Counted from the first letter of the stretch, positions 10,824 through 23,005 are shown. The stretch: 64,000 bases of DNA from Cavia porcellus (GCF_034190915.1 NW_026947514.1:2687701-2751700), one strand, 5' to 3'. Notes: a model not told the origin generated them from the sequence alone. Numbers and translations are program-made.

Positions 10824-12500
10824 GAGGATGTATATATTTTTTTTGATCATTGCTAATTGGAGTTCTATATGCCTGGTTTATGTGTATTTCAAATTCTTTT
10901 TCTCTATCAGGAAAGTTTTCTGTCATGATGTCTGTAATATTTTTCAGTGTAATTTGTGGTATCTCCTGCTTGTTCATTAACTCCAATTAATCTTAAATTA
11001 TTCTTCTTTGTCTCATCTAGCAGCTGGTGGATTGATGTCTCATGGTCCTTTGCTACTTTTGAGAAATCTTTCTTTTCCTGGCCGCTAACTGTAAGTCTGT
11101 CTTCGATATCTGAGATCCTGTCCTCACATTAACCTAATCTGCTTTGAATACGTTCAGTGGAGTTTTTGTTCTCCTAGATATCTGCTTGAATTTGCTTTAT
11201 GGATTCTATTTCTTTCCTATGCTGGGCTTCCATAATTTGCTTAAACTTGTCTATTTTCTTGTCTGTGTCTTGTCTAACATTGTGAAGCATGGTGTGTATT
11301 TTGGTAATCTCTGTAATTATCTAAGAGATTATTTCTGATTTCATTTTTTCCAGAGCCTCATTCAATTGCTTTGTTATTTCTATTTTAGAGAGCCCTGGTG
11401 GTGAGCTTTTGGATTGTTCCCTCTTTATTGCTCCTTGGATTCGTCCTTGGCAAACTGGATACCTGGGGTTGCATTTTGCTTAAGTGTCTTCTCATTTTAT
11501 TTTCTCTCTTTTTTAAGTTTAATTCATGGGCTGATGCTTGTAAGTTGCCTATGGTGGGTTGCATTATTGGTAGTATTTAGGACCTTTCAGTAATGATTAC
11601 TTCTTTTAGGTATCTTCCAGTTATAGTTGGTTTTTGGGTTTTGAATGTATTGGAAGATCTTACCTCTTCAGTTTGTTGGAGGTGAGAAATTGTTGCTTGT
11701 TTGGCCTGGTCCTTTGGCTCTGTGGCACCATATTTTCTGTGACCCTCAGTTAATCTCAGTCATGGAATACCAGGAGCAACAGCTGCTTATCACAGATATG
11801 TTAATTTTGGCTGTTGTGGTACCAATAGCATTAAATATAGCCTGGAAAACAACAAACTGAGCTAACCCTCAATTTGCAACTTTTAACCATATGAATTAGA
11901 TTTGTGATTATATAACACACTATAAAATAAACCAGATAATTATATGCAATATATAAGTTCACGATGTGTCAATTTCCCCCTCAGTGTTAACATTTAAAAT
12001 GGGTTAAGGAGAAAAGAGAGAAGTGGAAGAAGAGAAAGAGATTAGCAGTAAGGCTGGAGACCAAAGGCGAGTCACGCCAGCTTGGGGAAACTGGTGCAGA
12101 AGACTGAAGGAAAAGAGAGATGGAAGATGAAAGGAAGAACAGACAGAAGCACACCCACAAAGAGGCTAGGGACCACTGTTATACTCATATATAAACCATA
12201 AAGGAGGAGGCAAAGAAAAGAGAAACAAATGGTCCGCCTTCAGGCTTCTCTCTGGGTTCCCTAGCAGACAGCCTGTGGAGACAGAGCCCTGACTCCAGCT
12301 GCTCTGTCCCAGCAAGGCAGCCGCTGCTGTGTGGTGCAGCCGTGGAGAATCCCGGCAGGGCAGCCCCAAGAGCAGCCCGTCTGGCTTGCCTCAGTCTAGC
12401 AGTGTCCATGGGTCTGCCCCGAGCTGGGGCTGCTGGAGGACACTAGCAGCAATTCTGGGTTCTGACCTCAGCCTGTCCACTCCATAATGACTCCCAGCTA

Positions 12501-13769
12501 ATTGCTGTCTCTTGCAGGAGGACTAACTCTCTGTACTCACTGTCAGCCAGCACAGTCCTCCACATCCGCTGCTCCCCTCCGCTGCCCCGTCCCTCTGCAG
12601 AGGCCTCCGGGGTGGCCAGCTGCCACCATCACCGTGACTGTGAGTCCCCAGGTTCGAACAGCTCCCCTCACACAGTGAGCCCCAGCTCAGGGCAGAGGCG
12701 CCGCTGGCTGCCGCCTTCTTCTGCTTTAAAGCTTTTCTTTTCACTCTCTCTGTGGGCTTCAGTTCCCACTCCAGATTCTTCCTGGGTCCAGGGGACCCCT
12801 TCCTTCCCTCCTTCTCCCTCACGAGGCTGTATTCCCACGTCTGGATGACGATGCTCAGAGACACTGTTTTCTCTGCTGCTCACCGCTCTGCCCACTTCCT
12901 AAATTCCCCGTGTGGCTCATTTTGGATCAGCCACATTTCCAGTGGGCTGGGGTCACTGTGTTGGGTAGTACAGGACTGGAAAATGACCATGGAGGGTGGC
13001 TGCGGAGGGTTGGAGACCGAGGAGTGGACAGGATTGTCACTGTGAGGATCTAAAACACCCGAGAATTGGGACAGGGCTGATACAGGGAGAGCCAGCGAAA
13101 GCGAGCCAGGAGTGGAAGCCTTGTAGGGACACGGAAAGCAGATCAGGGTCTCCTGGTGGCAGAAGGTGACTTTCAGTGGCAGGAGCTTTACAGCTGGAGG
13201 GTTTGGGGATGACCTAGAAGTGACCCTGAGGGATGAAGAGCCCTCACTGAGCCAGTTCCAGGCCAACCCAGGAGACAGAGGAGGGGGACGGAAGTGCTTT
13301 TGCTCCTGGTGCATCGCCAGCTCCAAAGGGCTGGTGAGAGCCTCTGGGTGGGGGTGGGGGTGGGGAATGAGCTAGAGTCAGACGAACCATGCGCACAGCC
13401 TGATGGTAACAGGGTCCCTGGCACCGCTGGTGACCAAGGGGAACTTTGCTGCCTGGGGCTGAGGCAGCCTCTCTCTGGCTGCCCTCACAGGCCTGCTCAT
13501 TACCATGGTGCAGGAGCCCATGGGGGCTCTCTCCAAGCTGCTGGTGGTTTGGCAGCTGGCTTGCCTGAAGTAGAAACATTCCAAGCTGGTGTGGGCCAGG
13601 CCATTGCCATGGCAGCTGCTGGGCCAGGATGTCACAGGACAGGTCCCTGGGGCTCCCAAACAGGTGGTGTGAGGGCGAGGGGTGTGGGGGTCTTGTCAGA
13701 GTCTCTCAGGGCTCTGCCTCCCTGTGATGGAGTAGGGAGGTTGCGTGTCTTCATAGAGTTTTCTTGTTT
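12501..13769. other. Unassigned GC-rich interval
   Basis: About 1.3 kb, GC-rich, no recognised gene or repeat. The left edge may still belong to the 5'UTR of the minus-strand L1. Several open frames overlap on both strands without resemblance to a protein family. A G-rich tract lies near 13,346-13,366. Confidence 0.4.
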
Positions 13770-14234
13770 TTAAAATTCTTGTGCACACACATAGTATACA
13801 ATCTGCCAGCCCAACTGTTTTCAGTGTGCAGTTCGGTGTCATTAATGCATCCATAAGGTTGTGCTGCTGTCACCACCGGCCACTGCCAGCCACAACTCTA
13901 TTTGTCTTGGAAACAGAAACTCTGTCTGAACAAACTCCCCATCTCCCCTTCCAGCCCCTGCAGCCACGGGGCCTTCCACTGGCTCCGTGACGCTGAGTCC
14001 TCGTGTCCCGAGCTCCATATGGTGCACACCTTTTTGTGACGGGCACTTAGCCTGATGACCTCACATTTCATTCACACTGCAGCATGTTGCAGAATCCCTT
14101 TCTTTTCCAAGGTGGAGTGGGGTTCCACTGATCCGCTGTGAGTCCCCGGACACTTGGATGCCTTGTGTCTCAGTCACTGTGAGCAGCACTGCTATGAATC
14201 TGGGTGTGCAATGCCAGTTTGAGAGCCTGCTTTC

Positions 14235-14235
<1 letters not shown>

Positions 14236-14279
<44 letters not shown>
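14236..14279. repeat. CA microsatellite
   Basis: About 22 uninterrupted CA units inside the ancient L1. Confidence 0.95.
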
Positions 14280-14281
<2 letters not shown>

Positions 14282-14414
14282 TGATTCTAGGTTTAACTTT
14301 TTGAGGATCCCCTGGTGTTATCCACAGTGCAGGCCATCCTACATTCCCTCCAGCAGTGCACGGATGTGTCAGTGTTTCCATGCCTTCACCAACACTTAAT
14401 TGTTTTCTGTTTAT

Positions 14415-14575
14415 TTTTTTAAATTTTTGTCTTTTTGAGGCAGGGTTTCCCTATGCAGTTCAGGCTGGTCTTGAAATCACTTTATAGCCCAGGCTGGTCT
14501 TGAACTCACAGTAATCCTCCTGCTTTAACATCCTGAATACTGGGATTATAGATGTGCACCACCACGCTCGGCTTT
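14415..14575 (-). mobile_element. B1 SINE with internal duplication
   Basis: Minus-strand 7SL-derived SINE. On the plus strand a CAGGCTGGTCTTGAA block occurs twice (near 14,460 and 14,490), then ACTGGGATTATAG. The doubled block is the kind of internal tandem duplication seen in rodent B1. TTTCTGTTT occurs on both sides, a likely target-site duplication in the ancient L1. Confidence 0.85.
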
Positions 14576-14649
14576 CTGTTTTTCTTTCTTTCTTTCTTTT
14601 TTTTAAAAATAGCTATCCTAATGGGTGTGAACTGACATTTTGTAACTTT

Positions 14650-15312
14650 ATTTTTCAATTTTTAAAATTTTTTAAATTTTATTTTAAACAGAGAAAAGTC
14701 AGAAAAGAAAAACAAAAAGCAAAAGACATAACAGCAAACTCAAAACAATAACAATATAGGTTTTCAAAACAGAATGAAAGAAATTTAACAATGGTTGTTA
14801 AATTGCACATTGTTCTCTTTTTTCAAAGAAAGAAAAGAAAATAGAAAAACAGAAAAGAAGGGTAGAACAATACTGAATTCAAAAAATTATCATCATAGAA
14901 TCACTAGTTGATACATTACTCATTGTCAACTTAAAAAATAATAGTTTCCAAAGTCACAAAATCAAAGCATACATGGTGGCGAGACACTCAAACATTGACA
15001 GTGCAAATCCTTCTGCTCAGTGTTCCAACAGAAATTCAGTAATATGGTCGTCTATCTTACTATATATACCGTTGTACTCTTTAAAGCACTTTCCTTCCCT
15101 TTTAATTTTGCAATATCTATTAGACTTTTTGGATCCCATTATTCTGCAGTTTTTATTATTTTTTACACTAGAGAGGCAATGTGATATTTACTAATGTGAG
15201 TCTTGTTTATTTCACTAAAGAGGATATTTTCAAGTTGCTTCCATTTACCTATAAAGGCCTCAAGATCATCCTTTTTATAGCTGAGGAGCAGTCCATTATA
15301 TAAAAATACCAC
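14650..15312 (-). mobile_element. L1 3'UTR plus ORF2 tail, 5'-truncated
   Basis: The minus-strand 3'UTR matches 10,010-10,482 (reverse complement) closely. It is followed by ORF2 C-terminal text around 15,170-15,312. It abuts the T-rich start of the HAL1-like element. Either it inserted in that element's poly(A) tail, or both arrived together; the outer duplication at 14,636 and 19,449 brackets both. Confidence 0.75.
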
Positions 15313-15589
15313 ATTTTTTCTTTTTTTATTTAAGGAGAAAAAAAGAAAAAGTAAAACAAAATGGAAAAAAGGGTAGAAATAATACAGAATTTCAGAAAAA
15401 TAAACAGTAAGAAATCACTAGTCTATAAGTTACATATTGTCATCTTAGAAATAGTTGTTCAAGTTACAAAATTAAAGCATACAAAGTGACATTCAAATAA
15501 TGACACTGCAAACAGTTCTGCTCAATGATCCAAAAAAACATTAGTACTATGGTTATCAGTCCTACACACTTGTTTTTTATCTTAAAGAA

Positions 15590-16700
15590 GGTAAGATTAA
15601 ACATAACAAAACAACAAAATAGTTCATAAGGAAACAATTTAAAGAAACACAGATTTCAAAGCAAGTCCACTGGAGATCGTCACTGTCTATCTTACTGTCT
15701 CTAGTTTTCTTCCTAATAGTTGTCCCCATCTTCACACACATTGAGTACATACTGAACATTATAGAACTAATCAAATCATTACAGGGTGATGAAGGCTTTT
15801 TAGACCTGACATTGGGGAAGTCAACAATGACTACCATAATGTGTCTCATTCTCTTCGTAGTAGCTGTCCTTATCTTTACGTATGCTGAAATTGAAAATAA
15901 GAGACTAGACTAATATCACTCTGAATAGTGAATAATAATATTGCTAGATTTTATATCATAATGCTACAGAATTAGCATTGGGTTTCTTAGTGTCTCTACT
16001 TCAGAGTATCTGTTCATTACATCACGTATTATATAACGTGTTTCCATAAATAGTTTAGAAATTCTTCCCATGTGTGAATCTCTACATGTATATCTATCTT
16101 TCTGTATTATAGGGAAAAACAGAGCATAACAAAACAACAAAACAATTTCCTAGCAAAACGTAAAATGAAAAAGACATATAAGACCACAATATTAGGTGAT
16201 CGACAGTAGTTACTATGCTTTCTCTTGTTATTTTCAATAGAATTGTCCACATCATCAGCAATTATATAGTTAAGCATAGCATTTATATAGCTATTTTTAT
16301 AAAAACACAACTTTGAAGACATTGTAGGACTTGATAGCAGTTAATAATCAAAACTGGTGCAGATATCTTTTACATCTTGTCATCTTCAGAGTAGTTGCCT
16401 GTACTCTTAGACTTGATACTATCAAGCATACCAAATTCGAATAAAAGCAGCCAAGGCAAAACCGCGGTCTAACAAACCAGCTTCAAATAAGATCAGTCAT
16501 AGTAAGACAATGTAAGTAATACAGGGTTTCAGTTTAAGTTAATAGGAAATTAAGGATAGGTACCATGGTATAGCCTGCTATTTTTGGGTTAGCTGTCTGT
16601 GCCCTCAAATCTAATATGAGTAGACAGACCGGAACAAAATAAAATCAAACAAAACAGGGTGATAAGACTACTGTGACTTTTAAATCCTGATACACTATTA
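15590..16700 (-). repeat. Degenerate unit array in HAL1-like 3'UTR (copy A)
   Basis: A motif like TTGTTATTTTCAATAGAATTG recurs in altered form near 15,713, 15,850, 16,228, 16,376 and 16,577, with spacings of about 137, 378, 148 and 201 bases. Copy B shows the same last two spacings (148 and 201). The units are A-rich on the plus strand. Judged by eye. Confidence 0.5.
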
Positions 16701-17203
16701 ACAATGTCTTCTGCCTTCCTTTTTAGGCTATTTCTCACCTTTCCCCTTCTCAGGATGCTTTGTATGTTTTGGGTCCCACTAACTCCTTTAGTTTTTAGAT
16801 GAGGAGCCTCGCCTGTTATCTATCTGAGTGGTGCTGAACCTTTTTACCCCTGAGCTTGACCTTGAGCTGCACTCCTTTACTTACTAAAGTCACAAGGTTT
16901 TCCTTCCTTCCTTCCTTCCAGCCGTGGAAGCTACACTGCCCAAACGTGTCATAGCTTTCCAATCTATCTGCGGCTACTGGACGAGTTGTCCCTGTTTCTC
17001 TCCGGTGTCCTGTCACCTATAGCATTGTTTTCTCATCTTTGACTCTCAGTTTATTAACCCTCTTTCAGGTTGAGTGTATTTCCTATTCAGAGCATCTAGA
17101 TGGAACCTGCCTCCTAATCTACTCTGCCTGTGTTTCTTTTTTGTTAGTGTATCAAGGGTATCTATATTAAAGATTGCAGCTTACCATCTCTGCCTCATCT
17201 CTA

Positions 17204-18297
17204 CTATTCTATTCTTCTGCTATTATTTGTCCTCTTTACTCCATTCCACTGTCTGCCCCTTTCATTGAGGCCTCTCTGCCTCCTGGAATCCTGGTATTTT
17301 CCTTCTCTCTCTGGAATGTCCTTCAGGATTTTTTGTAGGGTTGGGTTGGTGGCCATGAACTCCCACAGTTCCTCCTTGTCTTGGAAACATCTTGCTTCTC
17401 CATTAATTTTGAGAGAGAGTTTTTCTCGGTACATCAGTCTTGGTTGGAGGTTATTTTCTTTCAGGGATTGGACTATTTCACCCCAGGCTCTTTTTAATTT
17501 GAGAGTTTGTGTTGATAAGTCTGTTGTTATTTTGATAATTTTTCCTTTGTAGGTAATCTGCTTTTTTTCTCTGGCTGCTTTTAATATTCTGTTCTTTTGG
17601 TGGATTTCTGGAATCCTGATTATTATATGTCTGGGTGTAGATCTGTTTTGGTTGTAGGTGGCTGGGGTTCTGTATGCCTCATTTATCTCAATATTATTTC
17701 TTTTTCCTATCCTTAGGAAGTTTTTCTTAATTATATCTCTGAATAGTCTTTGTAGCTCATTGTGGTTACTCCTGTTTCTTCACTCACGTTTTTTATTCTT
17801 AAGTTATAAATCCTCTTGTTGTCTTCTAGCCTTTGAATGTTTCTTCCTGGTTCCTTGTTATTTTTAAGAGATATTTTCTTTCACGATCACACATCATAAA
17901 TCTCTCTTCAAGTTTTGAAAGGCTAACTTTAGTTTCTGTCAAGGGATTTTGCCAGTTTTCAATGGAGTTTTTAGTTTCCTGGTAATCTCTTTGGATCTGT
18001 TTCATGTATTCTAGGTTTCTCTTCCTTTTCTGAGTTCCTCCATTCTTCCATCAGTGTTTTTTTGGGGATGGGCTTATAATTTCTTTAATTAATCTTTTTG
18101 TATCTTGCCTCACTTCAGTCAGAATTACAGTTTTAAATTCATCTATAAGGTCACGAAGGTATTTCTTTATGTCTGCTGATGCTGTGTCTAATATTGCTTG
18201 ATTGCTGCACTGTTTCTCTTCTGTATTTACCTCTCCTGGGCTTATTTTCCCAGGATCAGTGGCTGGAGGTGTTTTTAAAATTTCTACCTCTTGTCAT
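17204..18297 (-). pseudogene. ORF1 of HAL1-like copy A, broken
   Basis: The C-terminal domain survives at 17,204-17,434, with LSLKINGEARCFQDKEELWE and NPTLQKILK. The probable coiled-coil text lies near 17,940-18,020 and the start (MTRGRNFKN) at 18,295-18,297 on the minus strand. Frameshifts and stops split the frame. It aligns along its length with ORF1 of copy B, so it is the same gene type rather than a fragment of a full L1. Confidence 0.8.
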
Positions 18298-18533
18298 GTT
18301 TTTGGTTTCTTTCAGACAGTTGTGTCCAGGGGGGCCTCTTGCCCTCTGTGTATTGTTTAGGGTCTTTCCAGAGTGCTGCCCTCCCCAATTTGGTGTTATC
18401 TGAGGTACATGCAGGGATGCAGGGATGGTGCAGGCTAGCCTTGAGCCTCTGAGCTAGTCAACCTGCAAGTTCCTTCAGCAACTTAGGCTGTACCTTGTGG
18501 ATGTCACAGAGTTGTGACAGTTTTGTCCGTGGC

Positions 18534-19297
18534 TACTGGGTGCCAACCAGAGGTGTAGCTCACCCCTAGCAGATCCCACTAGTCCTCTTTGCACCCAGGG
18601 CGGCTGACTGATGTCCCCGTGGCGCCAGGCTCTGCCCAACTCCCAGATGTCCTTCAGCAGCGACAGGAGCCACAGGACCCAATCCCCAGCACTCACCGGG
18701 AATCAATGTAGTTCTCCACCTTGGCTCCACTCCATGCTGCACCGCATCCTCCTGCCAAGGGCCTGGGACTCAACAATTCCTGTTATTGGCAGCCATGGCT
18801 TCACCTCAGCCTTGAATCTCCTGACTCCCCGGTGCTTCCAGCACAGCACGGACCAGTCTCAGTGAGCACACAGGGCTCCAGCCCTCCACTCGCATTTTTC
18901 CTTCCTCTGCAGAGGTAGATTCTAACTTGATGTGGTTTTTTCACGTCTAGATCAGCATCCTGCCTCTTCAGAAAACTGGGTGGTGCCCTGGCACATGATC
19001 CTCTCTGTGGCCTCCTCCGACATAGCCAGACGGCTCTGGCTGCTCTGCGGGGCCCTGGGACCCGGTTTACAGTATTCACTGAGAGCCAAAAAGCTCTCCA
19101 CCTTTGCTGCACTCCACACAGTGACGCGTCCTCCCATCAAAGGCCCGGGACTCACCAACTCCCGTTATCAGCAGCTGCAGCTTCAGCGTGACTTTGGACT
19201 ATCTGACTCCAGGGCGCGCCCAGCACAGAGTGGAATGGGTCTCAGTGAGCGTGTCGGGCTTCAGTCCTCCACCTGCGCTTTTCCTCCCTCTTCCTAA
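18534..19297 (-). repeat. Two ~382-base 5'UTR monomers (copy A)
   Basis: Unit 1 is about 18,534-18,915 and unit 2 about 18,916-19,297. Shared landmarks are CTCCACCTT (18,714; 19,096), a GGGACTCA block followed by a CCCGTTATCAGCAG-like stretch, a GTCTCAGTGAGC block (near 18,855 and 19,231) and CAGTCCTCCAC-like text. Tandem 5' monomers are known as L1 promoters in mouse and other rodents; that role here is inferred. Confidence 0.7.
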
Positions 19298-19427
19298 TTT
19301 TATTTTTCTCTTCGGTTTCCTCCTGCGTTAAAAAATTGTTCTTCAATCGTCTGGCCCTCTCCATGTTGTCAAATTCTAGCACCTGAGCTGTTTTCCCCAC
19401 AGAGATTCTCTATCCAGCTTCCTAGCA

Positions 19428-19440
19428 AGCCGCCATGTTT
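19428..19440 (-). promoter_or_regulatory. YY1-like motif at element 5' end
   Basis: The minus strand reads CATGGCGGC about 10 bases from the inferred 5' end of copy A. A YY1 site at the extreme 5' end directs start-site placement in human L1. Copy B has GATGGTGG in the same place. Confidence 0.45.
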
Positions 19441-19447
19441 TTCTCCG

Positions 19448-19600
19448 TATTTTGTAATTTTGATCAATTTCTTTTTTCTTCTGGGACAGTTTCACTACAT
19501 TTTCCCTGCCTGGTTTTGAATACCTGGGTTTCGGTGATCCTCCTGCCTCAGCCACTTGAGGAGCTGGGTTTGCAGGTGTGCACTGTTGCCTGAGTTTCAA
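19448..19600 (-). mobile_element. Resumed ancient L1 and a B1 SINE
   Basis: 19,448-19,480 continues the old L1 interrupted at 14,649 (TTTTGATCAATTTC after the duplication). A minus-strand B1-like SINE follows at about 19,484-19,600, with GTGATCCTCCTGCCTCAGCC and a GAGCTGGGTTTGCAGGTGTG block. Confidence 0.65.
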
Positions 19601-21007
19601 CATTTTTTAACATGCGTTTTTCTCCGTGGTTGCAGCAATGAGCCTTCCAGATCCCTCTGCTGGGCAGGATGTGGCACTCAGCTGCCAGGGGTGTTTTGGG
19701 GTGTCGGTCTCTTCAGGGCTTGAGCAACTGCATAGAACCAACTTACTCAAGGTCCTGACCTCTCCTGGCATCCCTATAAGGGACAGATCAGGTGGGGTCG
19801 GCTCTGCCCAGCCTGGGACTAATCTCCCTGTGGGGTTGCAGGGCGGTCACTGCATCTGTAGAATTTTTTTTCCTCCTGTGCACTCTGCTTTCAGTCCCTC
19901 CTTCTGCAGATGTCAGTGCAGAGCCGAGTCCCTCATAAACGTCCTCTTCCTTGTCACTTGGCACCTGGGTTCCAAAGGTGCCGACTCATGAGACGCACCA
20001 CCATAGAAAGCATTTGTTTTGGATCCCTGCCGGCTTGCTGGGTGGAAGGGTGCCTGCTTTAATCTGCAGCTCTCTGACAGCTGAAAGCCTGAGCACTGTT
20101 TGACAGTGGAGACCAAGTGACTTCCGTGTGCCCTGCTTTTGAGAATGATTTCCTTTGCCTGTCTTTCTAGCAGTGTCTGCATCTTTTTCTTGTTGGTGAG
20201 AGCTACATGAGTTACTGATGTAAAAATGCCAACCTTTGATTTGCATGTGGTTTGTGAAAAGCCCTTGCTTTGCCACCTACGGGGTGTGCCTGGTGTTTTG
20301 GGGTTGAGAGCGCAGATGCAGACCCACATCTCCTCACCGTACAACTTCCTTTCCCTACAGAACCTGTATTTTCATCTATAATGGGATAATATTAACAGTT
20401 TGTATGGCCAGGGGGTGAAATGACTTTATAAAGTGCTTATAACAGTGCCTGGAATGCAGTATGAAATAATTATTTACTTTTTTTTAGTGTCTATGTTATT
20501 GTTTTCTGTTGGTCAAAGTATTACATCCCATGAATGAAGCTATCTCTTGTGGGTTTCACCTTCAGTGTGATGTTTAGGAAGGATATCTTTGTTACAAATT
20601 CATGTATTTATCACCTTCTTTCAGTATTGTTATGACTGTCTTTAAAAATACTTGAATTTTACATCCACCGGGAATCCAGATGTGAGGTTCATGGTTGTAT
20701 TCTTTGAGTATCTAACATTACTTTGAGGACTCGAAGGTTCCCATTTGATTTCCTTTTAATTTAAACTTTTACGCAAACCCTTTGTTTTAGGACAAGTCAT
20801 AGCACACTATTACTGTGAAGAAACAGAGCTTCCTGCTGGCCCCTGTGACTGCCCCTAGTGCTCTTCCCTGTCCCGGGTCCCCACATGACCTCTGGTTGCC
20901 AGGACTCCTCAGGCTTCTCTTGGCTCTGACCTGCTTCCTTAACTGTCCTCGAGTCTGGTGACCTTGACAGTTGTGAGCAGCACCGTTTGAGTGCTTTGTA
21001 AGACACT
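19601..21007. other. Unassigned interval
   Basis: No gene recognised. The AT-rich part around 20,460-20,770 has the texture of decayed L1 antisense sequence, but I cannot place it firmly. Open frames near 19,626-20,344 overlap on both strands and match nothing I know. Confidence 0.4.
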
Positions 21008-21200
21008 TGTCTTAGTCACTCTCCTTGTCACTGGGACATGGTGCCCGACACCTGAAACTTAGAAGAGGAGGGGCACGTTCTAGCTGAGTTTCAGAAATTT
21101 CCTTCTCTAGGTGTAGACAAAGTGGAGGGCAGGGAAAAGCTGCTCGCATCATGGCGTCCCGGAAGCAGAGTGAATGAGGAAACCTGAGGGGAGACACGCT
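21008..21200 (-). mobile_element. Possible MaLR-type LTR fragment
   Basis: Text such as CTTGTCTTAGTCACTCTCC and AGCTGCTCGCATCATGGCG resembles an antisense MaLR LTR, comparable with 25,637-26,105. It is short and diverged, so the call is tentative. Confidence 0.35.
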
Positions 21201-21659
21201 TCTGGGTCACACTCCGCTGACCCACCGCTTCCACCGGCTCCCTCCTCCAAGGGCCAGTCAACCGCTGTATCTGCTACAGCCCAGTCCTCTTCCAAAAGCT
21301 ACCTGAGAGTGCGTGAGGTCCTTGCGGGGCATCTAGGTCTAAGCCAGAACAACTCTCCTCTGTGGGACCAGCTGCCATTTTTAAAAAATTTTATTTAAAG
21401 AAAGACAAAACAAAACAGAAAATGGGCAGAAATAATACATACTTTCAAAGAAAAGAAATAAACAGTAATAAATTACTAGCTGATGTATACATATTGTCCC
21501 CCCACAAATAGTTGTTCAAGATACAAAATTGGAACAAACAAATGGAAATTCAACCAGGGAGACTGCAAATAGTTCTGTTCAACTATCCAACAAAACTAAG
21601 AAATATGGCTATCAATCCTATACACTTAGACATGTACGCATTTATCCATATCTTCATTT

Positions 21660-22500
21660 ATATTGAGACCTAACAAAACTTAGTAGATTAAAATCATTCT
21701 GAACAAAGATTAATAATATTGCTGGATTTCACATCATAACACTCCAGAATCAGCACTGGGTACTGCAGTGCCCCATTTTTTTTCCTTCAAAGTATTTGTT
21801 CATTTCATCATGTGTCATAAGATCAGTTCTCATAGACTGTTTATAGGTTTTATGCAAGTGTGAGTCTTGATACGTATTTCTATCCTTTCTATATTAGAGG
21901 GAGAAACAGAATAAAGCAGGACAGAACAAAACATATTCCTATAGACACATAAAACTAAAAAGACATATAAAACTGCTGTATAAGGGGTTCTATCATGGTC
22001 ACTGTGCTGTCTCTTGTTATCATCAACAGAATTGGCTATATCATCAGATAAAGTATAATTGAACATATCAGTACATAACAGAATTAATAGAAATACAACT
22101 TTGTAGATAGTGTAGAGATACAAAAACAGGTAGTAATCAAATCAGAATGGATATCATGGTGAATCATTGTCATTTTCAGTATAGTTGTCTATACTCCTCA
22201 ACTTGATGCCAGCATCCTAACAGTTTTGAATAAAATCTGTCAATAATAAGCAGCAATCAAACAAGTCAGATTTAACTAAAATCAGTCATGATATGACAGT
22301 ATAAGTCATACAGGGATTCAGATTGAGTTAACAGGAAATTAAAGATGACCACTGTGCTATATCCTGATATCTTTGGGACAGCTGTCTGTGCCCACAGATC
22401 CAGTGCTTGTATACAAACTGGGATAGAACAAGTTCCATCCAAGCAGAGTGGTGTGAGTAATAAGGGTTTTAATTCCTGACACACTATTAGCAATATCTCC
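21660..22500 (-). repeat. Degenerate unit array in HAL1-like 3'UTR (copy B)
   Basis: Related blocks occur near 22,017, 22,165 and 22,366 (spacings 148 and 201), colinear with copy A. Earlier units near 21,498 and 21,650 are more decayed. Confidence 0.5.
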
Positions 22501-23005
22501 TGCTGTCTTTTTTAAGACTATGCCTCCCCTTTACTCCCCCAGGATGTACTGTGTATTTTTGGGTCTCTCTAGCACTCTCGGTTTTATATTGGAGGGGGGG
22601 GCAACCTGCTATTTACTTAAGTGTTTCCAAACTTTCTCACTCTTGGACTTGATTTCTAGTTATATTTTTTCACTTATTAAAGCCTGTCTTTTCAACCTAT
22701 CCATAAATACTGGTCCAATTACCCCTGTTACTCTCTGGTTCCCTAGTACATCAAGTTCCATTATCTCATATTTGATTTTGGTCCATATACCCTTCTTCAG
22801 GTTAATTATATTTCCTATAGAGCATCTCAATGGACCCTACCTCTTGATCCACTCTGCCTGTGATTCTCTCCTTTTTCCCTTAAGTTAGTGTATTTAGGCC
22901 ATCTATATTAGAAATTATATCCAACTGTCTCTGCCTCATTTCTGTAGTGCTCTTCTTCCATCATTAGTTGTCTGTTTGTCTTCTTCATTTTGCCTTCTGT
23001 TCCAT

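Larger units (their letters stand above)
9895..11495 (-). pseudogene. L1 ORF1, broken
   Basis: Family role: RNA-binding chaperone protein of the L1 particle. The minus strand keeps an ORF1 start (MRRHLSKMQ, ATG complement at 11,493-11,495), then lysine- and glutamate-rich probable coiled-coil text. The RNA-recognition segment around 10,850-10,980 includes ENFPDREKEFEIHINQAYR, and the C-terminal domain is near 10,510-10,660. Two insertions interrupt it: an ID SINE at 10,733 and an opposite-strand 3'UTR fragment at 10,010. In-frame stops are frequent. Confidence 0.8.
4968..12500 (-). mobile_element. Near full-length LINE-1
   Basis: In minus-strand order the element has a probable 5'UTR (about 11,500-12,500), ORF1, a short spacer, ORF2, and a 3'UTR ending at a T-rich run near 4,970-4,995. 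It is broken by an L1-derived insert at 6,923-7,728, an opposite-strand 3'UTR fragment at about 10,010-10,482, and an ID SINE at 10,733-10,823. Both ORFs carry many stops, so the copy is inactive. The 5' boundary is uncertain because no target-site duplication was found. Confidence 0.85.
13770..14649 (-). mobile_element. Ancient L1 3' region, left part
   Basis: Reads as an old mammalian L1 in antisense: CATCCATAAGGTTGTGCTGC near 13,849, TTTTTGTGACGGGCACTTAGC near 14,031, CTATCCTAATGGGTGTGA near 14,612. It hosts a B1 SINE, a CA repeat, and the large insertion at 14,650-19,447, after which the same L1 appears to resume at 19,448-19,480. Confidence 0.7.
15313..19447 (-). mobile_element. HAL1-like L1 derivative, copy A (no ORF2 body)
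   Basis: Minus-strand order: 5' end with CATGGCGGC (19,430-19,438), 5'UTR with two ~382-base monomers, ORF1 (18,297 down to 17,204), about 0.5 kb that includes ORF2-start-like text, then a long 3'UTR with degenerate ~150-200-base units (16,720 to 15,313). The roughly 3.5 kb that normally encodes endonuclease and reverse transcriptase is absent. The outer flanks ATTTTGTAACTTTATT (from 14,636) and ATTTTGTAATTTTGAT (from 19,449) match at 14 of 16 bases. Copy B at 21,381-24,828 has the same junctions. Mobility would need reverse transcriptase supplied in trans. Confidence 0.75.

Noticed and set aside
15590..16700. CRISPR-like or satellite array
   Set aside because: Units are degenerate, A-rich and of uneven spacing, and belong to an L1-type 3'UTR in a mammalian genome.
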